DNA of 64,000 bases from Pseudomonas sp. NFIX28 (GTDB lineage: Bacteria > Pseudomonadota > Gammaproteobacteria > Pseudomonadales > Pseudomonadaceae), in contig NZ_FNPW01000006.1 of NCBI RefSeq assembly GCF_900107395.1, forward strand, positions 203,686-267,685, written 5' to 3'. The notes under the pieces are model-generated. The model was not told the DNA's origin and made no database searches. It saw only the letters and a program-made list of their open reading frames with translations. Numbering within the stretch: the stretch's first letter is position 1; every line of letters begins with the position of its first letter. Below are positions 1-10,590 of this stretch, piece after piece. The position numbers were made by a program, and so were the translations under genes.

Positions 1-413
1 TATTTGGCCTCGGTGCCTTCCTGATTGCCCACCTGGCCTATCTCAAGGCCTACACCAGCGATTGCCGGCGCCTGGCGCCCGTGCCGCTGTTGCTGGCCCT
101 GGGCGTCGGGGCGGTGCTCCTGGGGATCCTGATCAGCCATGGCCTCGGCCCGTTGCTGGTGCCGGTGATCATCTACGGCCTGGCCATCAGCGCCATGCTC
201 TGGCGCGCCCTGGCCCGCCTGGGCAGCGACGTGCCCAAGCGCTCGGCGCAACTGGCCGCCGTCGGCGCCGTGGCTTTCGTGTTCTCCGACAGCGTGATCG
301 GCATCAGCCGTTTTGTGGTGGCTTTCGATGCCGCGCCTTACCTGATCATCATCAGTTACTGGCTGGGGCAATGGGGAATTGCAGCATCGGCCTTCAGCCA
401 GAAACCCCGCTGA
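1..413 (+). CDS. YhhN family (lysoplasmalogenase-like) membrane protein, C-terminal part
   Basis: The reading frame is open from the left edge (first full codon at base 3) to a TGA at 411-413, so the N-terminus lies outside the window. The visible 136 residues are almost entirely hydrophobic helices. They start with [17 protein letters not shown], which matches the conserved helix of the YhhN family, and end with a helix containing SDSVIG and SYWLGQWGI, also typical of that family. Known members are integral membrane proteins, and some hydrolyse the vinyl-ether bond of lysoplasmalogens. Activity of this copy is inferred only. A paired REP element lies directly downstream. Confidence 0.8.
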   Translation, partial: FGLGAFLIAHLAYLKAYTSDCRRLAPVPLLLALGVGAVLLGILISHGLGPLLVPVIIYGLAISAMLWRALARLGSDVPKRSAQLAAVGAVAFVFSDSVIGISRFVVAFDAAPYLIIISYWLGQWGIAASAFSQKPR

Positions 414-416
414 ATC

Positions 417-546
417 TGTAGTCGCTGCCGAGCCCGCGAGGCTGCGATCGGTTTGGGCGGCATTGCGACAAAGCGGCCGTAAAATCGGCCGCCGCGGTCT
501 TTCAAATAACTCCGTGCGCAGCCTCGCGGGCTCGGCAGCGGCTACA
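417..546. repeat. REP element pair (inverted) upstream of cmoA
   Basis: Two inverted copies of a Pseudomonas REP unit are seen: GTCGCTGCCGAGCCCGCGAG at 420-439 and its near reverse complement at 517-546 (core GCCTCGCGGGCTCGGCAGCG). Between them lies a 7-bp hairpin, GCGGCCG-TAAAAT-CGGCCGC, at 473-492. The hairpin could end the upstream transcript, but it has no clear U-tract. Confidence 0.8.
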
Positions 547-687
547 GGGCTACGGGATTACAGGCGGGGATCCACCGGGGCGCCTTGTGTCGTCCTCAAT
601 GCCCTGAAGGCCCCACAGGCCTTATCGCCGCCTGCGGCAGCGGCTACAATGCCGTCCCCCTTTTTTATCCCCACCGCTGGAACCGCC

Positions 688-1431
688 GTGAGCAAAGAAC
701 CCGACCGCCTTTTCGCCCAGCCCCTGGCCCAGGTGCCCGACTTCGCCTTCAACGAGGACGTGGTGCGGGTGTTCCCGGACATGATCAAGCGCTCGGTGCC
801 GGGTTACCCGACCATTGTCGAGAACCTGGGCGTGCTCGCCGCCCAGTTCGCCCAGCCGGGTAGCGTGCTCTACGACCTGGGTTCGTCCCTCGGCGCCGTG
901 ACCCAGGCCCTGCGCCGTCATGTACGCACCGATGGCTGCCGGGTGATCGCAGTGGATAACTCGGCGGCCATGGTCGAACGCTGCCGCGAGTACCTCAACG
1001 GCCAGGATTCGATGTTCCAGGAGCTGTTGCCGGTGGAGGTGATCGAAGGCGACATCCTCGCCCTGCAATTCCAGCCGGCCTCGGTGGTGGCGCTGAACTT
1101 CACCCTGCAATTCATCGCCCCCGAACAGCGCCTGGCCCTGCTCGGGCGCATTCGCCAGGCGCTGCTGCCCGGTGGTGCGCTGATCCTTTCGGAGAAGCTG
1201 CGCTTCAATGATCCCGAGGAACATGCGCTGCTCACCGACCTGCACATCGCCTTCAAGCGCGCCAATGGCTACAGCGAACTGGAAATCGCCCAGAAACGCA
1301 GCGCCATCGAAAACGTCATGAAGCCCGACAGCCTCGAAGAACACCGCGAACGCCTGCTGGCCGCCGGGTTCTCGAAAGTCGTGCCGTGGTTCCAGTGTCT
1401 TAACTTTGCCTCGTTGATTGCCTTGCCATGA
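688..1431 (+). CDS. cmoA: Carboxy-S-adenosyl-L-methionine synthase CmoA
   Basis: CmoA converts SAM and prephenate to carboxy-SAM, the carboxymethyl donor used by CmoB to make cmo5U at wobble position 34 of tRNAs. The 247-residue product has a Rossmann methyltransferase fold, with SAM-binding [10 protein letters not shown] near residues 61-70 and IAVDNSAAM near 89-97. The C-terminal [12 protein letters not shown] is typical of the family. I chose the GTG at 688 because it gives [20 protein letters not shown], the conserved CmoA N-terminus. The frame stays open far upstream into the REP region, which cannot be coding. Its end overlaps the start of cmoB by 4 bases (ATGA), so the two are translationally coupled. 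Confidence 0.95.
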   Translation: MSKEPDRLFAQPLAQVPDFAFNEDVVRVFPDMIKRSVPGYPTIVENLGVLAAQFAQPGSVLYDLGSSLGAVTQALRRHVRTDGCRVIAVDNSAAMVERCREYLNGQDSMFQELLPVEVIEGDILALQFQPASVVALNFTLQFIAPEQRLALLGRIRQALLPGGALILSEKLRFNDPEEHALLTDLHIAFKRANGYSELEIAQKRSAIENVMKPDSLEEHRERLLAAGFSKVVPWFQCLNFASLIALP

Positions 1432-2384
1432 TCGATCTATCCCCCCTCGCCCGCCGTCTGGCCGGTACTCCGCTGGCTGACTGGGCCAACACCCTGCAAG
1501 CGCAACTCGACACCAAGATGGAAAAGGGCCACGGCGACCTGGAGCGCTGGCAAAGCGCCCTGGACGCCTTGCCGAAGATCCAGCCGAGCACGGTCGACCT
1601 GCTCAACGGCCTGACCCTGGACACCGATTGCGACGATGCCACCCGCGCCCAGATGCGCAGCGCGCTGATGGGCCTGTCGCCCTGGCGCAAGGGCCCGTTC
1701 GATTTGTTTGGCGTGCATGTGGACACCGAATGGCGCTCGGACTGGAAATGGTCGCGGGTAGCAAAGCACTTGGACCTGCAAGGCAAGCGCATCCTCGATG
1801 TCGGCTGCGGCAACGGCTATTACATGTGGCGCATGCTCGGCGCCGGCGCCCACAGCGTGATCGGCGTCGATCCGAACTGGCTGTTCTTCTGCCAGTTCCA
1901 GGCGGTGCAGCGTTACCTGTCGGAGCCTGCGGTGTGGCACCTGCCGTTCCCCTTCGAAGACTTGCCGCCGAATCTGGAAGGCTTCGACACGGTGTTTTCC
2001 ATGGGCGTGTTCTACCACCGTCGCTCGCCGATCGAGCATCTGCTGGCGCTCAAGGACTGCCTGGTCAAGGGCGGCGAACTGGTGCTGGAAACCCTGGTGG
2101 TGGAAGGCGATAAGCATCAGGTGCTGGTGCCGGAAGACCGCTACGCGCAGATGCGCAACGTGTGGTTCCTGCCGTCGGTGCCGGCTTTGGAATTGTGGCT
2201 GCGCCGTGCCGGTTTCAGCGATGTGCGGTGCGTGGATGTGAGCGTGACCAGCGTCGAGGAACAACGCGGCACCGAGTGGATGAAGTACCAGTCGCTGAGC
2301 GACTTCCTCGACCCGAACGACCACAGCAAGACCATCGAAGGCCTGCCGGCGCCGATGCGCGCCGTTATCGTCGCCAAAAAATAA
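1428..2384 (+). CDS. cmoB: tRNA U34 carboxymethyltransferase CmoB
   Basis: CmoB transfers the carboxymethyl group of carboxy-SAM to 5-hydroxyuridine at tRNA position 34. At 318 residues it is of normal length. It has an N-terminal CmoB-specific region and then a methyltransferase domain with [16 protein letters not shown] (from about residue 121) and [11 protein letters not shown] near 190-200, the signature that separates CmoB from other methyltransferases. The C-terminal part ([14 protein letters not shown]) is also conserved. The ATG overlaps the cmoA stop codon. No terminator hairpin with a U-tract follows; a REP pair begins 15 bases after the stop. Confidence 0.96.
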   Translation: MIDLSPLARRLAGTPLADWANTLQAQLDTKMEKGHGDLERWQSALDALPKIQPSTVDLLNGLTLDTDCDDATRAQMRSALMGLSPWRKGPFDLFGVHVDTEWRSDWKWSRVAKHLDLQGKRILDVGCGNGYYMWRMLGAGAHSVIGVDPNWLFFCQFQAVQRYLSEPAVWHLPFPFEDLPPNLEGFDTVFSMGVFYHRRSPIEHLLALKDCLVKGGELVLETLVVEGDKHQVLVPEDRYAQMRNVWFLPSVPALELWLRRAGFSDVRCVDVSVTSVEEQRGTEWMKYQSLSDFLDPNDHSKTIEGLPAPMRAVIVAKK

Positions 2385-2398
2385 ATGCCTCACCCCCT

Positions 2399-2502
2399 GT
2401 AGGAGCGAGGCTTGCCCGCGATAGCGATTTCAAACGTCACGCCAGGTTCAAGGCATGCAGGGCCCGCGCTGGCGTCATCGCGAGCAAGCTTCGCTCCTAC
2501 GG
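2399..2502. repeat. REP element pair between cmoB and tadA
   Basis: A unit reading GTAGGAGCGAGGCTTGCCCG begins at 2400. An inverted, slightly diverged copy (GCGAGCAAGCTTCGCTCCTA) ends near 2500. This is a different REP family from the one at 417-546. The pair sits between convergent genes, the usual REP location. Confidence 0.8.
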
Positions 2503-2515
2503 AAGAGGAAGGGGC

Positions 2516-3010
2516 TCAGTTGCGACTGGCCCGGCGCGCCTTGAAAAACTCGCTCAATACCGCGCCGCATTCCTCGGCCAGCACCCCGCCTTCGACCAGC
2601 ACCCGGTGGTTGAGGAACCCCTGGTTGAAGAACTGCCCCTGGCTCTGCACGATGCCCGCCTTGGGCTCCAGTGCGCCGTACACCACCCGCGCGATACGCG
2701 AATGCACGATCAGCCCGGCGCACATGCTGCAGGGCTCCAACGTCACGTAGAGGGTGCTGCCGGGCAGGCGATAGTTGCTGACCGCCTGGGCCGCGGCGCG
2801 GATCGCGACCATTTCCGCGTGGGCGCTGGGATCGCTGCCGCTGATCGGGCAGTTGTAGCCGCGGCCGATGATTTCCCCGTCCTGCACCAGCACCGCGCCC
2901 ACCGGCACTTCGCCCAGGGCCGCACCCTGCGCGGCCAGGGCCAGGGCTTCACGCATGAAGTCCTGGTCGCGGCTGCGGTCGATGATCCGGGCGGGGCGAA
3001 TCTGTCGCAT
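2516..3010 (-). CDS. tadA: tRNA-specific adenosine deaminase TadA
   Basis: TadA deaminates A34 to inosine in tRNA-Arg(ACG). The 164-residue protein carries the cytidine/deoxycytidylate deaminase zinc site: HAE at residues 64-66 (zinc ligand and proton shuttle) and PCSMC at 93-97 (two zinc-binding cysteines). The family signature VPVGAVLV is at 35-42. The ATG at 3010 was chosen because the longer frame adds only residues that are a shadow of the oxidase gene. Its A is shared with the TGA of the upstream oxidase gene (TGATG), so the two genes are co-transcribed. This is an essential gene in most bacteria. Confidence 0.95.
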   Translation of the reverse strand: MRQIRPARIIDRSRDQDFMREALALAAQGAALGEVPVGAVLVQDGEIIGRGYNCPISGSDPSAHAEMVAIRAAAQAVSNYRLPGSTLYVTLEPCSMCAGLIVHSRIARVVYGALEPKAGIVQSQGQFFNQGFLNHRVLVEGGVLAEECGAVLSEFFKARRASRN

Positions 3011-4386
3011 CAGGCCACCTCGATGGCGGCCATAAGGCCGGTTTCCATGTGGTCGATCACATGGCAATGGAACATCCACACCCCCGGGTTATCCGCCACC
3101 AGCGCCACTCGGGCACGCTCGTTCTTGCCCAACAGGTAGGTGTCGGTGAAGTACGGGGTGATCTTCTTGCGGTTCGAGGCGATGACCTTGAAGCTCATGC
3201 CGTGCAAGTGGATCGGGTGCTGGTACTGGGTCATGTTCTTCAATTCGAGAATGTAGCTCTGGCCTTTCTTGAGCGTGGCGATCGGACGGTCGGCGCAGGT
3301 CTTGTCGGTGATGTCCCAGGCCTTGCCGTTGATCTGCCAGAGGCTCGGTGGCTTGCCATTTTCCACGTTCACCGAGACCGAGCCAACCCACTCGAAGTTG
3401 AAGTTGAGCTTTTCGGCGTTGGCCAGGTCCGGCTCGGCGATCGGGTTGGCCGGCAATGCCGGCGGCCATTGGCTCGGCGCATCGTTGTTGGCCACCGAAC
3501 GCAAGGTGCCCAGGCGTACCGGGCCGTTGCGCAACGACAGCTCCTCGCCGGCCGGCGGCGCCTTGATCGCCAGGCAAATGCGCATGCCCGGCCCCAGCCA
3601 GTATTCCTTGCCCAGCGGGCGCGGCTCGATGGGGTTGCCGTCCAGGGCGTAGATCTGCGCTTCGACGCCCGGAATGTTGATGCGGTAGGTCAGGGTGTTG
3701 TCGAGGTTGAGCAGGCGCACGCGGGTGATCTGCCCGGCCGGAATTTCTACCACCGCCTGGGCCACGCCATTGATGGTCGACAGGCGCCCCGCCGTACCGC
3801 CACGCGCCGCCTCGCGGGGAATGCTGAAAGGCACGAAGGCGCCGGCTTCATCCACATGCCAGCTTTTCAGGCTCAGGGTGCGTTCGTACCTGAAGCCGGT
3901 GGGTTCGCGCTCTTCGACGATCAGCGGGCCGACCAGGCCACGCCCCAGCTCCTCGCTGCTGTTGACGTGCGGGTGGTACCAGTAGCTGCCGGCATCCGGC
4001 ACACGGAATTTGTAGTCGAAGTACTCGCCCGGCATCACCGGCAATTGCGAGACGTAAGGCACGCCGTCCATTTCCAGCGGCAGGCGAATGCCGTGCCAGT
4101 GAATGGTGGTGGCCACCGGCAGGTGGTTGATGAAGCGCACCCGCAGCCACTCGCCCTGGCGCACCCGCAGCTCGGTACCCGGCGCGGACGGGCCGAAGGC
4201 CCAGGCTTCGGTCTTGTGGCCCGGCACCAGCTCCACGTCCAGCGGCGCGGCGATCAGTTGATAATCGTGGCCCGCCTCGGCGTCGGCCATCTTGCCCAGC
4301 CAATAGCGCGACGCGCCACCGGCGCCCACGCCAACCACTGCAAGACCGGCCAGACCACCGAGTATCTGTCGACGGGTAAAGGACAT
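3010..4386 (-). CDS. Tat-exported multicopper oxidase
   Basis: The 458-residue protein starts with a twin-arginine signal (TRRQILGG, then a hydrophobic stretch to about residue 26) and is therefore probably folded before export to the periplasm. All four copper motifs are present: HWHG at 96-99, WYHPH at 136-140, HPIHLHG at 390-396, and HCHVIDHMETG from 440, the last with a type-1 methionine. This gives the full complement of histidines for a trinuclear centre plus the type-1 copper. The family includes CueO/CopA-like and laccase-like enzymes. No methionine-rich insert is obvious, so cuprous oxidase activity is not indicated and the substrate is unknown. GAGG lies upstream of the ATG. It is coupled to tadA through a shared base. 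Confidence 0.9.
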   Translation of the reverse strand: MSFTRRQILGGLAGLAVVGVGAGGASRYWLGKMADAEAGHDYQLIAAPLDVELVPGHKTEAWAFGPSAPGTELRVRQGEWLRVRFINHLPVATTIHWHGIRLPLEMDGVPYVSQLPVMPGEYFDYKFRVPDAGSYWYHPHVNSSEELGRGLVGPLIVEEREPTGFRYERTLSLKSWHVDEAGAFVPFSIPREAARGGTAGRLSTINGVAQAVVEIPAGQITRVRLLNLDNTLTYRINIPGVEAQIYALDGNPIEPRPLGKEYWLGPGMRICLAIKAPPAGEELSLRNGPVRLGTLRSVANNDAPSQWPPALPANPIAEPDLANAEKLNFNFEWVGSVSVNVENGKPPSLWQINGKAWDITDKTCADRPIATLKKGQSYILELKNMTQYQHPIHLHGMSFKVIASNRKKITPYFTDTYLLGKNERARVALVADNPGVWMFHCHVIDHMETGLMAAIEVA

Positions 4387-4506
4387 GGACTCAACTACCT
4401 CACGTATCCGCGGCAGGCCGGGGCCCGCAAAAGGCGAATACGATACACCCGCAGTTGAGAAACGGTAAGGGCGGCGCGGCGACGGGACGCAGGCGTAACC
4501 GCCCTC

Positions 4507-4652
4507 TGTAGCCGCTGCCGAGCCTGCGAGGCTGCGTACGGGCGCGAAGCGTCCGCAACCCAGGCAACGCGTTGCACCTGAACCATCACGTTGGATGCCT
4601 TGGCGGGCGCTGCGCGCCCGTACGCAGCCTCGCTCGCTCGGCAGCGGCTACG
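4507..4652. repeat. REP element pair downstream of the EIIB-like gene
   Basis: GTAGCCGCTGCCGAGCCTGC begins at 4508 and its inverted partner (GCTCGCTCGGCAGCGGCTAC) ends at 4651. The partner overlaps the last codons of the EIIB-like gene, and the TAG of that gene (complement 4648-4650) is supplied by the REP core. The spacer between the arms holds no visible gene. Confidence 0.75.
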
Positions 4653-4947
4653 TCGGAGACAGGCCGACGATCAGATGCACCACGCCCCCGGCCAGCGCCA
4701 TTGCCCCGGGCACGCCGGCGCTACGCAAGGCCGTGGCATCGAGCAAGCTCGGGTCATGCAATTCCACCCGCACCCGGGTCAGGGCCACGCGCTGCCGGGT
4801 CTTGAGGTTGTTCGCACCGCCCAGCGCCGCAATGACGGCCTCCCCCAGGGCTGCGTCGTCTTTGACCTGGACCACCGCCTTCGGGTGGTCCGGCACTAGG
4901 TCCGGGGTCAGGGCCTTCCAGAATGCCCGTTGCAATTTCTCGAACAT
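4648..4947 (-). CDS. PTS EIIB-like protein lacking the phosphorylated cysteine
   Basis: The 99-residue protein matches glucose-family EIIB domains: LGGANNLK at about 42-49, LTRVRVELHD at 56-65 (compare VTRLRLALKD in TreP), and a C-terminal GGVVHLIVGL. In EIIB the residue before the (I/V)TRLR motif is the cysteine that carries phosphate. Here that position is Ala55, with one extra residue before it, and the whole protein contains no cysteine. It therefore cannot act as a conventional EIIB. It may be a regulator, a phosphoryl-independent partner of TreP, or a decaying gene. The ATG at 4947 follows the fusion-gene stop by 2 bases, so it is the last gene of the tre operon. The stop codon lies in a REP unit. 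Confidence 0.8.
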   Translation of the reverse strand: MFEKLQRAFWKALTPDLVPDHPKAVVQVKDDAALGEAVIAALGGANNLKTRQRVALTRVRVELHDPSLLDATALRSAGVPGAMALAGGVVHLIVGLSPT

Positions 4948-4949
4948 GT

Positions 4950-7505
4950 TCAGTTCTCCAGAACCAGTGAAGGGGCCAGCGTTGCCCGTTGATGCTGGTG
5001 CAAGGCATCGCGTACCTGTTCGGCGCTTTCCAGGCCGAGGATGTGCCCGGCAAGGGCTTGGCACTGCTTCAGCTCGACCTCGCGCACGCCGGCCTTGATC
5101 GCCGGGATCAGCGGCACGCTGACCGATAGCTCATCCACGCCCAGACCCAGCAGCAGCGGCACCGCCAGGGTTTCCGATGCCAGCGCGCCGCACACTCCGA
5201 CCCACTTGCCGTGGGCATGGGCGGCCTTGACCGTGGCGGCGATCAGGCGCAGCACCGCCGGGTGGAAACTGTCGGCCTGGCTGGCCAGGCGCGGGTGATC
5301 GCGGTCCATGGCCAGGGTGTATTGGGTCAGGTCGTTGGTGCCGATGGAGAAGAAATCCACCTCGGGGGCAAACAGGTCGGCCAGCAGCGCCGCCGACGGC
5401 ACTTCGATCATGATCCCCAGCTTGGGCAGCTCCTTGAGCCCCAGGGCCAGGGCTTCGTCCTCCAGCAGTTGCCGCGCCTGCCGCAACTCCGCCAGCTGGC
5501 TGACCATCGGCAGCATGATGTGCAGGCGCGCCAGCCCGGCGCTGGCGAGGATCGCCCGGAACTGCTCGCGCAACAGCTGCGGGCGCTCCAGGCACAGGCG
5601 GACCCCGCGCATGCCGAGGAAGGGGTTGGCTTCAGGCTCCATCGGCACATAGCCCAGCGGTTTGTCGCCGCCGACATCCAGGGTCCGCACCACCAGATTG
5701 CGCTCTGGCCCCAGGGCCCGGGCGATGGCGCTGTAGGTGGCGGCCTGTTCCTCATGGCTGGGGGCGACGCTGCGGTCCTGGTAGAGAAACTCCGAACGCA
5801 GCAGGCCGACGCCTTCCCCGCCCAGGAGCATGGCCTGCTCGGCCTCGGCCAGCGAGGCGACGTTGGCCGTCACCTCGACGTGATGGCCGTCGCGGGTCAC
5901 CGCGGCCTGGGCCGACTGTTCCAGCTCCTGGCGCTGGCGCTGCTGTTGCTGCTGACGCCGCGCCTGCAACCGTTCGATGACCGCCAGCTCCGGGTCCAGG
6001 TGCAGTTCGCCCTGGTCGGCATCCAGCAGCACCGGGGTGCCGCCGGCCAACGCCAGCACCTGGAGCGGCAGGCCGCAGACCGCCGGCAACCCCAGGGCCC
6101 GGGCCAGAATCGCCACATGGCTGGTGGCCCCGCCGCCGACCGTGGCAAACCCCAGGACCTTGCTGGTGTCGAGGCCTGCGGTCTGCGACGGGGTGAGCTG
6201 CTCGGCAATCAGGATCGCCCGCTCCGGCAACGCCCAGGCGCTGTCCTGCACGCCCAGCAGCAACTTGAGCACCCGCTGCCCGACATCCATCAGGTCCAGC
6301 GCGCGTTCGGCCAGCAACGGATTGCCCAGCCCCTTGAACAGCTCGGCGGTGGCTTCGGTGGCCGCGTTCCAGGCAAAGGCCGCGCTTTTGCCGTCGGCGA
6401 TCAGGGCCTGGGCCTGTTCCAGCAGGCCCGGGTCTTCCAGCAATTCCTGGTGAGCCTTGAAGATCTCGCCCTGGGCTGCGCTGGCGGCCTTGTCCCGCAG
6501 CACTTGCAGGGCCTCGCCGGCCTGCGCCAGCGCCTGTTCCAGTTGCTCGCGCTGCGCCGCCTGATCGCTGGCGAACTCGGCGATCTCGAGCCTCTGCTCG
6601 GCCACCTGCACCACCTGGCCGAAGGCCGAGCCTGTCGAGGCGCAGACACCGCGCAGCAATGTGCCCGCTGGCGGCGCAACCGCCGCAACCGGCGCGACAG
6701 GCACCCCAGGCTTTGCGGCGCTCACTGTCGCCACCGCTTCGCCACAGCCAGCCGCGAGCAATTCGGCCAGGGTCTTGATCGCCTGTTCGGCATCCGTGCC
6801 TGCCGCGCTGACCTGCAAGGCATCGCCCTGCGCGGTCTGCAACGCCATGATCGCCACCAGAGACTTGGCGTTGGCGCTGGCCTGCTGCTTATGCAGGCAG
6901 ATGCTCGCCTTGAAGCCCTTGGCCGCCTGGGCGAATACCGCTGCCGGGCGCGCATGCAGGCCATGGGGATTGGGCAGCGTCACAGGCTTGGAGAACAGCG
7001 CCTCGCCCTCTTCGTCGGGCGCTGCGCCGGGTACCGCCTCGCCCATGCCCAGCTGCAGCAACGGCTGGCCGCTGTCCACCAGCGCGTTGTCGGCTGTCAG
7101 CCAGGTGAAGGGTTGGCCACTGACCACCAGCATCAGCGTCAGCAAGCTGCGCGCATTCACGGCAATGGCGTCGGCATCGAACTCGATCAGCGGCTGCCCG
7201 GCCTCGACCCGCTGCCCCTCCTGCACCAGGCGGCTGAACCCCTTGCCCGCCAGGTTCACCGTGTCCAGGCCGATGTGCATCAGCACCTGCACCCCATTGT
7301 CGTCGGTGACGCTCACCGCATGGCCACTGTCCTGCACATTGCTGACCACACCGGCCAGCGGCGCGCACAGGGTCTGCGAGGTCGGGTCGATGCACAGGCC
7401 GTCGCCGATGACCCGGCTGCTGAACACCGGGTCGGGCACTTGCTCCAGGGGCATCAGTACCCCGGACAGCGGCGCGAGCAGTTGCACTTGTTGGGTTGTT
7501 GCCAT
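4950..7505 (-). CDS. PTS multiphosphoryl transfer protein, EIIA(Glc)-HPr-EI fusion
   Basis: One 851-residue cytoplasmic chain carries three PTS steps. EIIA(Glc) spans about 1-155; H62 and H77 (in LMHIGLDT) keep the 15-residue spacing of H75/H90 in E. coli Crr, and H77 would be the phosphorylated one. HPr spans about 172-258, with H184 in NPHGLHARPAAV. Enzyme I spans about 283-851, with the phosphohistidine at H463 in GGGATSHVAILAR, PEP-binding LLRSEFLYQDR and MIEVPSAA, and a C-terminal cysteine in GVCGALAS. Phosphate would pass from PEP through this protein to the EIIB domain of TreP. The ATG at 7505 gives the standard EIIA start. An alanine/proline-rich linker (about 262-282) separates HPr from EI. 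Comparable fusions are known for pseudomonad fructose and N-acetylglucosamine systems. Confidence 0.93.
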   Translation of the reverse strand: MATTQQVQLLAPLSGVLMPLEQVPDPVFSSRVIGDGLCIDPTSQTLCAPLAGVVSNVQDSGHAVSVTDDNGVQVLMHIGLDTVNLAGKGFSRLVQEGQRVEAGQPLIEFDADAIAVNARSLLTLMLVVSGQPFTWLTADNALVDSGQPLLQLGMGEAVPGAAPDEEGEALFSKPVTLPNPHGLHARPAAVFAQAAKGFKASICLHKQQASANAKSLVAIMALQTAQGDALQVSAAGTDAEQAIKTLAELLAAGCGEAVATVSAAKPGVPVAPVAAVAPPAGTLLRGVCASTGSAFGQVVQVAEQRLEIAEFASDQAAQREQLEQALAQAGEALQVLRDKAASAAQGEIFKAHQELLEDPGLLEQAQALIADGKSAAFAWNAATEATAELFKGLGNPLLAERALDLMDVGQRVLKLLLGVQDSAWALPERAILIAEQLTPSQTAGLDTSKVLGFATVGGGATSHVAILARALGLPAVCGLPLQVLALAGGTPVLLDADQGELHLDPELAVIERLQARRQQQQQRQRQELEQSAQAAVTRDGHHVEVTANVASLAEAEQAMLLGGEGVGLLRSEFLYQDRSVAPSHEEQAATYSAIARALGPERNLVVRTLDVGGDKPLGYVPMEPEANPFLGMRGVRLCLERPQLLREQFRAILASAGLARLHIMLPMVSQLAELRQARQLLEDEALALGLKELPKLGIMIEVPSAALLADLFAPEVDFFSIGTNDLTQYTLAMDRDHPRLASQADSFHPAVLRLIAATVKAAHAHGKWVGVCGALASETLAVPLLLGLGVDELSVSVPLIPAIKAGVREVELKQCQALAGHILGLESAEQVRDALHQHQRATLAPSLVLEN

Positions 7506-7565
7506 GACTTCACCTGCTGTTTGTTCTTTTAAGTGCCGATGGAGCGCGAGCCCCGACAGCATCGC

Positions 7566-8897
<1,332 letters not shown>

Positions 8898-10547
8898 TCA
8901 GCGGTCGATCAGGTGCAGGACAAAGGACTCGTAAGGCCGCAGGAACAGCTCGCGCCCGCGGGTGGGGTTGTCGGCGTAGTTGCTGATGACCAGGCGCTGC
9001 TCCCTGCGCTCGGCCAGCACGCCGTCCGGCAACTGCACTTCGCAGGCGCTGCCGTAGAAATTGTTCACCACCAGCAGGCGCTCGCCCTGCCCCTCGCGCA
9101 GATAGGCCCAGACCTGCGGGTGCTCAGGCAGCAACTGGCGATACTCGCCGTCCTGGATCAGCGGCTCGCGACGACGCAGGGCAATCAGCTGGCGGTAGTG
9201 GTGCAACACCGAATCCGGGTCTTCCAGCTGCTGCTCGACGTTGATCCGCGCGGCACTGGCCGGGACGCCGATCCAGGGTTCGACGCTGCTGAAGCCGCCA
9301 TGGGCCTCGGTGTTCCATTGCATTGGCGTGCGCCCGTTGTCCCGGGACTTCTGCATGATCGCCGCCATGTTGTCCGCCTCGCTGTCGCCGGCTTCGCGCT
9401 TGAGGCGGTAGATGTTCAGGGTCTCGACATCGCGGTATTGGTCGATATGGGTAAAGCCCGGGTTGGCCATGCCCAGCTCTTCGCCCTGGTACACGAACGG
9501 CGTGCCCTGGAGGAAGTGCAGCGCGGTGGCGAGCATCTTCGCCGAAACCACGCGGTGTTCGCCGTCGTCGCCGAAGCGCGACACCACCCGCGGCTGGTCG
9601 TGGTTACACCAGAACAGCGCGTTCCAGCCGCCGCCGGCCTGCATGCCGCTCTGCCAGTCGGAGAGGATGCGCTTGAGCTGGAGGAAGTCGAAGTCGGCGC
9701 GGATCCACTTCTGCAGGTTCGGATAATCGACCTTCAGGTGGTGGAAGTTGAAGGTCATCGACAGCTCTTTCGACTCGGGCCGCGAGTAGCGGATGCAATG
9801 TTCGAGGCTGGTGGAAGACATCTCGCCGACATTGATCAGCTCAAAGCCTTCGAAGACCTCGCGGTGCATCTGCTGCAGGTATTGGTGCACGTTCGGGCCG
9901 TCGGTATAGAAGCGCCGGCCGTCGCTGGAGTCCTCGGGGAAATCCGCCGGTTTGGAGATCAGGTTGATCACGTCCAGGCGGAAGCCGCCCACGCCCTTGT
10001 CGCGCCAGAAACGCATCATCTTGAATACTTCGGCGCGCACCTGGGGGTTGTCCCAGTTGAGGTCGGCCTGGGTGTGGTCGAATAGGTGCAGGTAATACTG
10101 GCCGGTCTGTGCTTCGTATTCCCAGGCGGAACCGCCGAACTTGGACTCCCAGTTGTTCGGCTGGTCGCGCCAGATATAGAAGTCGCGATACGGGTTGTCG
10201 AGGCTGCTGCGCGCCTGCTGGAACCACTCATGTTCGATGGAGGTGTGGTTGACCACGATGTCCAGCATCAGCTTGATGCCGCGCTTGCCGGCCTCGGCGA
10301 TCAGCAGCTCGCAATCGGCCATGGTCCCGTAGCTCGGGTCGATGGCGTAGTAATCGCTGATGTCGTAGCCGTTGTCGCGCTGGGGCGAACGCAGGAACGG
10401 TGTGAGCCACAGGCAGTCGACGCCCAGCCAGTGCAGGTAGTCGAGCTTGTCGACCACCCCCAGCAGGTCGCCGGTGGCCTGGCCGCTGTGGCTGTAGAAA
10501 CTCTTCGGGTAGATCTGGTAGATCACCGAACGTTGCCAGTCTTGCAT
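8898..10547 (-). CDS. treC: Alpha,alpha-phosphotrehalase TreC
   Basis: TreC hydrolyses trehalose 6-phosphate, the product of TreP transport, to glucose and glucose 6-phosphate in the cytoplasm. The 549-residue GH13 enzyme starts WQRSVIYQIYPKSF. It shows the catalytic set: nucleophile Asp in GGFRLDVINLI (about residue 200), the acid in NVGEMSST, and the transition-state Asp in NHDQPR. The active-site histidine is in DIVVNHTS. I chose the ATG at 10547 because AAGGAG sits 6 bases upstream; the longer frame adds shadow sequence. A REP pair separates it from treP. Confidence 0.95.
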   Translation of the reverse strand: MQDWQRSVIYQIYPKSFYSHSGQATGDLLGVVDKLDYLHWLGVDCLWLTPFLRSPQRDNGYDISDYYAIDPSYGTMADCELLIAEAGKRGIKLMLDIVVNHTSIEHEWFQQARSSLDNPYRDFYIWRDQPNNWESKFGGSAWEYEAQTGQYYLHLFDHTQADLNWDNPQVRAEVFKMMRFWRDKGVGGFRLDVINLISKPADFPEDSSDGRRFYTDGPNVHQYLQQMHREVFEGFELINVGEMSSTSLEHCIRYSRPESKELSMTFNFHHLKVDYPNLQKWIRADFDFLQLKRILSDWQSGMQAGGGWNALFWCNHDQPRVVSRFGDDGEHRVVSAKMLATALHFLQGTPFVYQGEELGMANPGFTHIDQYRDVETLNIYRLKREAGDSEADNMAAIMQKSRDNGRTPMQWNTEAHGGFSSVEPWIGVPASAARINVEQQLEDPDSVLHHYRQLIALRRREPLIQDGEYRQLLPEHPQVWAYLREGQGERLLVVNNFYGSACEVQLPDGVLAERREQRLVISNYADNPTRGRELFLRPYESFVLHLIDR

Positions 10548-10590
10548 GGCGGGCTCCTTCAATGGGTTGGGGACTGGCCTGGTGGGCCTT

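Noticed and set aside
473..492. Hairpin after the YhhN gene as an intrinsic terminator
   Set aside because: The 7-bp stem is good, but the bases after it (CGCGGTCTTTC) lack a proper U-tract. It is kept only as part of the REP region.
5211..7532. 773-codon open frame antisense to the PTS fusion gene
   Set aside because: It is an artefact of high GC and codon bias. The minus-strand product has all three PTS domains with active-site residues; the plus-strand product has none.
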